A stretch of 10,118 nt of DNA from an uncultured Nostocoides sp. (GTDB taxonomy: Bacteria; Actinomycetota; Actinomycetes; Actinomycetales; Dermatophilaceae): NCBI GenBank assembly GCA_936931335.1, contig CAKZIH010000104.1:1-10118 (forward strand), read 5' to 3'. Both the position numbers and the translations under genes were made by a program. Below, piece after piece: positions 7,173 through 10,118 of this stretch. The first letter of the stretch is position 1, and the number at the start of each line of letters is the position of its first letter. The notes under the pieces are model-generated. The model did not search any database and had not been told where the DNA came from. It saw nothing but the letters and a program-made list of their open reading frames with translations.

Positions 7173-8992
7173 CAGCTCTGGCGCAGGTTGAACACCGAGA
7201 TGCGTTCGTTGCCCTCTTCGCAGACATACAGCTTGCCCTTGTAGAGAGAGATGCCGTCGGGCTCGATGATCTTGCCCGGCCCAGTGCCGCGTTGGCCGAT
7301 GGCGGTGACCGCCACACCCTTCTTGGTGAACACCTTGATCTTGTGGGTGGGGGTGTCCGCCACATAGATGCGCTCGGCGTCCACGGCGATGCCGAAGGGC
7401 TTGCTCAACTGGTTGTTGGCGGTGCCGACCGGGATGTTGACATAGCCGAGGAAGGTGCCATCGGTTTTCCAGTGGCTGATCTTGCTCTTGGCCGAGTCGG
7501 CGACCCACAGGCTGCCGTCGACCGGGTCGACGGTGATCCCGCGCGGGTAGCCGAACTGGGCCACGCTGCCGAACATGCGCAACAGCTCGCCATCCTTGGA
7601 GAGCACCTGGATGCGGGCGTTGTTGGAGTCGGCGACATAGATCGTGCCGTCCTTGGTGATCGCCAAGTCCTGCGGGTTGCGGAACTCGCCGAGGCCACCG
7701 ATGCCGCCGACCCCGGTGGACCAGCGGAAGACGCCGTCCTTGGTGTAGGCCTTGATCCGGCCATTGTCGGTGTCGGTGATCACGATGTCCTGGTTGAACG
7801 GGCTGTAGCGCAGCTGGCGCGCGTAGTTGAACTCGTAGTCACCACGACCACGCTCACCCCAGGCCTTGACGAAGACGCCGGCGTTGGTAAACGTCTGAAT
7901 GCGCCAGTTGTAGGTGTCGGAGACCGCGACGGACCCGTCCACCGGGTTGACCGAGACGCCGCGCGGGGCGTTGAACCCGCCGGCCGGCGGCGGCTGCGGG
8001 GGATTGGGCGCCATATCGATGAAGTCGCCATTGGGCGTGAACCGCTGCACCCGGTAGTTCGGCATGTCCGCGACCCAAAGGGTGCCGTCGGGGCCGACCG
8101 CGGCCTCCCGGCCACCGTCGGCGAACTGCCCCGGCCCGTGGCCGTTGCTGCCCCAGCGGGTGATGAAGTTGCCCTGCAGGTCGAACTTGTGGACCTTGTT
8201 GCCCTCGCCGTCCACGACATACACCCAGCCGTTGACCTGGTCCACGGCCAGACCGCGCAGGTCGCCGCCGAACTGGCCGGGCGCGGTGCCTTGGCTGCCG
8301 AACTTGCGCAGGAAGTTGCCATTCTTGTCGAAGACGTCGATGCGCTTGTTGCCCTGATCGGCGACATAAAGGTTGTCGTCGGCGTCCAGCGCAAGCCCAT
8401 GCGGGCTGCGCATCTGACCGGGCTTGCTGCCCGCGCCGCCGAACTGCTTGATCTCATTCCCGAAGCGGTCGGACATCACGATCGTGTGGTCCCAGGTGTC
8501 GGCCACGAAGACGGTGCCGACGCTGTTGACGACCACGCGCGAGGGGTAGAGGAATTTGCCCGGGCCGGTGCCCTTGGCGCCCCAGGAGCGCAGATAGGTC
8601 CCCGTCTCGGAGTAGACATCGATCTGGTAGCGGTCGGTGTCGGCGATGAAGATCTCGCCGGTCGCCGGATCCTGCCCGATGCCGTATGGCGTGTAGTACT
8701 GCGTGGGGCCATTGCCGCGGTTGTCGATGAAGACGCCCATGGCGGTGCCGTCGGCAGCGAACCGCATGACCCGGTAGTTCCAGTAATCGCCGACGAGGAT
8801 CGTGCCGTCGCGCAGGGTGCACATGCCCCAGGCGTAGAGCCCGGCGTGGCCCTTGCCGCCAATGAAGCGCTCGAAGATCGGTGAGATGGTGCTCGCCGAG
8901 GCGGGCGAAACGCCATACGCCGAGGCGGCGGCGACCAAGGCGCCGGCGCCCAGGGCCCGGCGCGAGATCGCGGTGGTGTTCTTGCTGGTCAA
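7172..8992 (-). CDS. Secreted 12-blade NHL-repeat propeller, type A, Tat signal
   Basis: The product is 606 aa and starts at TTG (8990-8992). GGAAGGA at 8999-9005 sits 6 nt upstream, and the next in-frame Met is inside blade 1. The N-terminus MTSKNTTAISRRALGAGALV matches the twin-arginine pattern (S-R-R-x-hydrophobic), with an ASA-S cleavage site at 33/34, so Tat export is likely. Twelve NHL signatures match those of the protein at 3212-5038 one for one; most of the chain aligns without gaps. A Pro-rich linker (about 328-340, PNPPQPPP) separates blades 6 and 7. It has only two cysteines, C58 in blade 1 and C591 in blade 12; the pair-1 paralogue has Ala at both places. It converges with the type-B gene ending at 7024 and diverges from the gene at 9229. 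Tat dependence would imply folding, or loading of a ligand, before export. The ligand is unknown. Confidence 0.9.
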   Translation of the reverse strand: MTSKNTTAISRRALGAGALVAAASAYGVSPASASTISPIFERFIGGKGHAGLYAWGMCTLRDGTILVGDYWNYRVMRFAADGTAMGVFIDNRGNGPTQYYTPYGIGQDPATGEIFIADTDRYQIDVYSETGTYLRSWGAKGTGPGKFLYPSRVVVNSVGTVFVADTWDHTIVMSDRFGNEIKQFGGAGSKPGQMRSPHGLALDADDNLYVADQGNKRIDVFDKNGNFLRKFGSQGTAPGQFGGDLRGLAVDQVNGWVYVVDGEGNKVHKFDLQGNFITRWGSNGHGPGQFADGGREAAVGPDGTLWVADMPNYRVQRFTPNGDFIDMAPNPPQPPPAGGFNAPRGVSVNPVDGSVAVSDTYNWRIQTFTNAGVFVKAWGERGRGDYEFNYARQLRYSPFNQDIVITDTDNGRIKAYTKDGVFRWSTGVGGIGGLGEFRNPQDLAITKDGTIYVADSNNARIQVLSKDGELLRMFGSVAQFGYPRGITVDPVDGSLWVADSAKSKISHWKTDGTFLGYVNIPVGTANNQLSKPFGIAVDAERIYVADTPTHKIKVFTKKGVAVTAIGQRGTGPGKIIEPDGISLYKGKLYVCEEGNERISVFNLRQS

Positions 8993-9040
8993 CTTCTGTC
9001 CTTCCCCGAAAACCCCCGCAACGTCAGGGGGGCAATATCG

Positions 9041-9046
9041 ATGGTA
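9041..9046 (-). promoter_or_regulatory. Candidate -10 box for type-A gene, copy 2
   Basis: TACCAT on the minus strand, 48 nt upstream of the TTG start at 8992. It matches the hexamer at 5113-5118 in the paralogous region. A weak TTCGGG lies 18 nt further upstream. Confidence 0.22.
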
Positions 9047-9183
9047 GGGGGCGCAACTGACAGCCCCGAACCAATCCGACGGCGCCCCGCCACCAGGGGG
9101 CTAGGGGTTCGCCTCGTCCAGGGGTAGGCTACCCAGGCGCGAGGATTGCCGAAAAGTTCCTGGCTGTCGGGCCGGTGTGCCAT

Positions 9184-9197
9184 GATCCTGGCGCCAA
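9184..9197 (+). promoter_or_regulatory. Conserved upstream element of type-B NHL gene, copy 2
   Basis: GATCCTGGCGCCAA matches 13 of 14 positions with the element at 5198-5211, at nearly the same distance from the start codon (31 versus 28 nt). It keeps the TGGCGCCA palindrome. No convincing -10/-35 pair is visible around it. Confidence 0.4.
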
Positions 9198-9228
9198 TAC
9201 TCAGTGTCCGAAGGGTGGCTTGGGGTCC

Positions 9229-10118
9229 ATGACCAATACGCGCGCGCGCCGGCAAATTCTCGCCGTCGCCACCGCTGGAGTGGTAGTCGCGGGGGGTGTG
9301 ATCGCCGCCACGGCACCCGCCGCAACCGCTGCGGCGCTGCCCACGCCAGATGTCTTGGGGGGACCTGGCCACGCCACGGTCTACGCCTCCGGCATGGAGG
9401 TAGGCCCCGACGGCGACCTCGTCGTCGCCGACACCGGCAACGACGCCGTCCGCAAGTTGGACGGCGTTACCGGCGTGGAGCGCTGGAACTACAAGGCCGG
9501 TCAGGATGGCGGCGATGAGGCGGAGAACGCCCGCGATGTGGCCATCGACAAGAGCGGTGACGTCTACGTCGGTGACGCGGCCACCAGCCGGGTCATCAAG
9601 CTTGACGGTGCCAGCGGCAAGTTCATCGCCACCTGGAGCGGGCCGGACGGGGACAAGATCGGCTCGCCGATCGGTCTGACCTTCAGCAACGACAAGGTGT
9701 ATGTCGCCGACGCCGCCAAGCGCAAGATCCGCATCTTCGACACCAGTGGCAAGCAGTTGGCCTGGATCGGGGAGTCCGGTTCCTGCAGCCTGGCCGCGCT
9801 GCGTGATGTGGACGCCGACGACGCCGGCAATATCTATGTCGCGAACTACACCAACAACAACATCGTGAAGTTCTCGCCCTCCGGCTCCTGCCTGGGCGGC
9901 TGGGGTAGCCCGGGCACCGGCAACGGCCAGTTCAAGAACCCCTATGGCGTGCGCGTGGCCAATGACCCGGTATGGGGCGAGAGCGTCTACGTCGCCGACT
10001 CCAACAACAACCGGATCCAGATCTTCAGCACCACCGGCGCCTTCCGGGCCTCGGTGGGCACCACCGGCGCGCCCAGCCAGACCGGCACCTTCACCACGCT
10101 GCGCCGGGTCGCCGTGGC
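9229..10118 (+). CDS. Secreted NHL-repeat propeller, type B, Tat-like signal (partial, runs off right edge)
   Basis: The reading frame stays open from the ATG at 9229 to the window edge (296 complete codons), so the C-terminal half is missing. The N-terminus MTNTRARRQILAVATAGVVV fits R-R-x-hydrophobic-hydrophobic, a plausible Tat signal, with cleavage near ATA-A at about 34. The mature chain follows the type-B protein at 5240-7024 closely: GGPGHATVY, then five NHL signatures (LVVADTGNDAV, VYVGDAATSRV, VYVADAAKRKI, IYVANYTNNNI, VYVADSNNNRI). The cut falls at the start of blade 6. Two cysteines (186, 221) match C180 and C215 of that paralogue and bracket blade 4. AAGGGTGG (9211-9218) and GGGG (9222-9225) are the only ribosome-binding candidates, the first better spaced. 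It diverges from the Tat-type gene at 7172-8992 across 236 bp. If full length, about 590 residues and twelve blades are expected. Confidence 0.88.
   Translation, partial: MTNTRARRQILAVATAGVVVAGGVIAATAPAATAAALPTPDVLGGPGHATVYASGMEVGPDGDLVVADTGNDAVRKLDGVTGVERWNYKAGQDGGDEAENARDVAIDKSGDVYVGDAATSRVIKLDGASGKFIATWSGPDGDKIGSPIGLTFSNDKVYVADAAKRKIRIFDTSGKQLAWIGESGSCSLAALRDVDADDAGNIYVANYTNNNIVKFSPSGSCLGGWGSPGTGNGQFKNPYGVRVANDPVWGESVYVADSNNNRIQIFSTTGAFRASVGTTGAPSQTGTFTTLRRVAV

Larger units (their letters stand above)
3212..10118. repeat. Tandem duplication of a divergent NHL gene pair
   Basis: Two units lie in the same orientation: type A (-) then type B (+), at 3212-7024 and 7172 to past the edge. Corresponding type-A stops are 3960 bp apart and type-B starts 3989 bp apart. 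Short DNA tracts are identical between copies, for example 29 bp at 3939-3967 and 7902-7930, and 21 bp at 4715-4735 and 8681-8701. Elsewhere the copies have diverged clearly, including signal peptides and intergenic DNA, so the duplication is not recent. All four genes also share an N-terminal G-H-A-x-x-Y-x-x-G motif, which points to an older A/B duplication. Confidence 0.8.

Noticed and set aside
3212..10118. CRISPR array or other short tandem DNA repeats suggested by recurring motifs
   Set aside because: The recurrence is at protein level (NHL blades of about 44-49 codons). There are no identical direct repeats with unique spacers.

Overview
The window looks like part of a chromosome from a high-GC actinobacterium. 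This rests on strong G/C preference at third codon positions, a TTG start behind a good Shine-Dalgarno site, and Ala-rich Sec and Tat signal peptides. By eye I cannot go below phylum level. All six genes appear to encode exported proteins. There is no regulator, transporter, RNA gene, CRISPR array or transposase.

Left part (1-2814): two paralogous secreted right-handed beta-helix proteins face each other, at 83-1369 (+) and 1489-2814 (-). A striking 86-nt nested palindrome (1382-1467) lies between them and probably ends transcription from both sides. The (-) gene has a readable sigma70-type promoter at 2936-2964, with a small inverted repeat just upstream.

Right part (3212-10118): four paralogous secreted NHL-repeat beta-propeller proteins form two copies of one divergent pair. 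Pair 1 is 3212-5038 (-) and 5240-7024 (+). Pair 2 is 7172-8992 (-) and 9229 to beyond the right edge (+). Each complete NHL protein has twelve NHL strand signatures, enough for two six-bladed propellers. In the type-A (minus-strand) proteins a proline-rich linker separates blades 6 and 7. A strong hairpin (7064-7106) lies where the two pairs converge, and another (3120-3148) follows the first type-A gene.

The main finding is that the pairs differ in a coordinated way. Both members of pair 1 have Sec-type signal peptides with no twin arginine. Both members of pair 2 have twin-arginine (Tat-like) signals. The pair-2 type-A protein has also gained (or kept) two cysteines, in its first and last blades, where the pair-1 paralogue has alanine at both places. 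This suggests that the two proteins of a pair are exported and work together, and that the duplicated pair moved to another export route. The role of the locus cannot be read from sequence. A family of extracellular scaffold or carbohydrate-binding proteins (propellers plus beta-helices), with variants exported by different routes, is a reasonable hypothesis.
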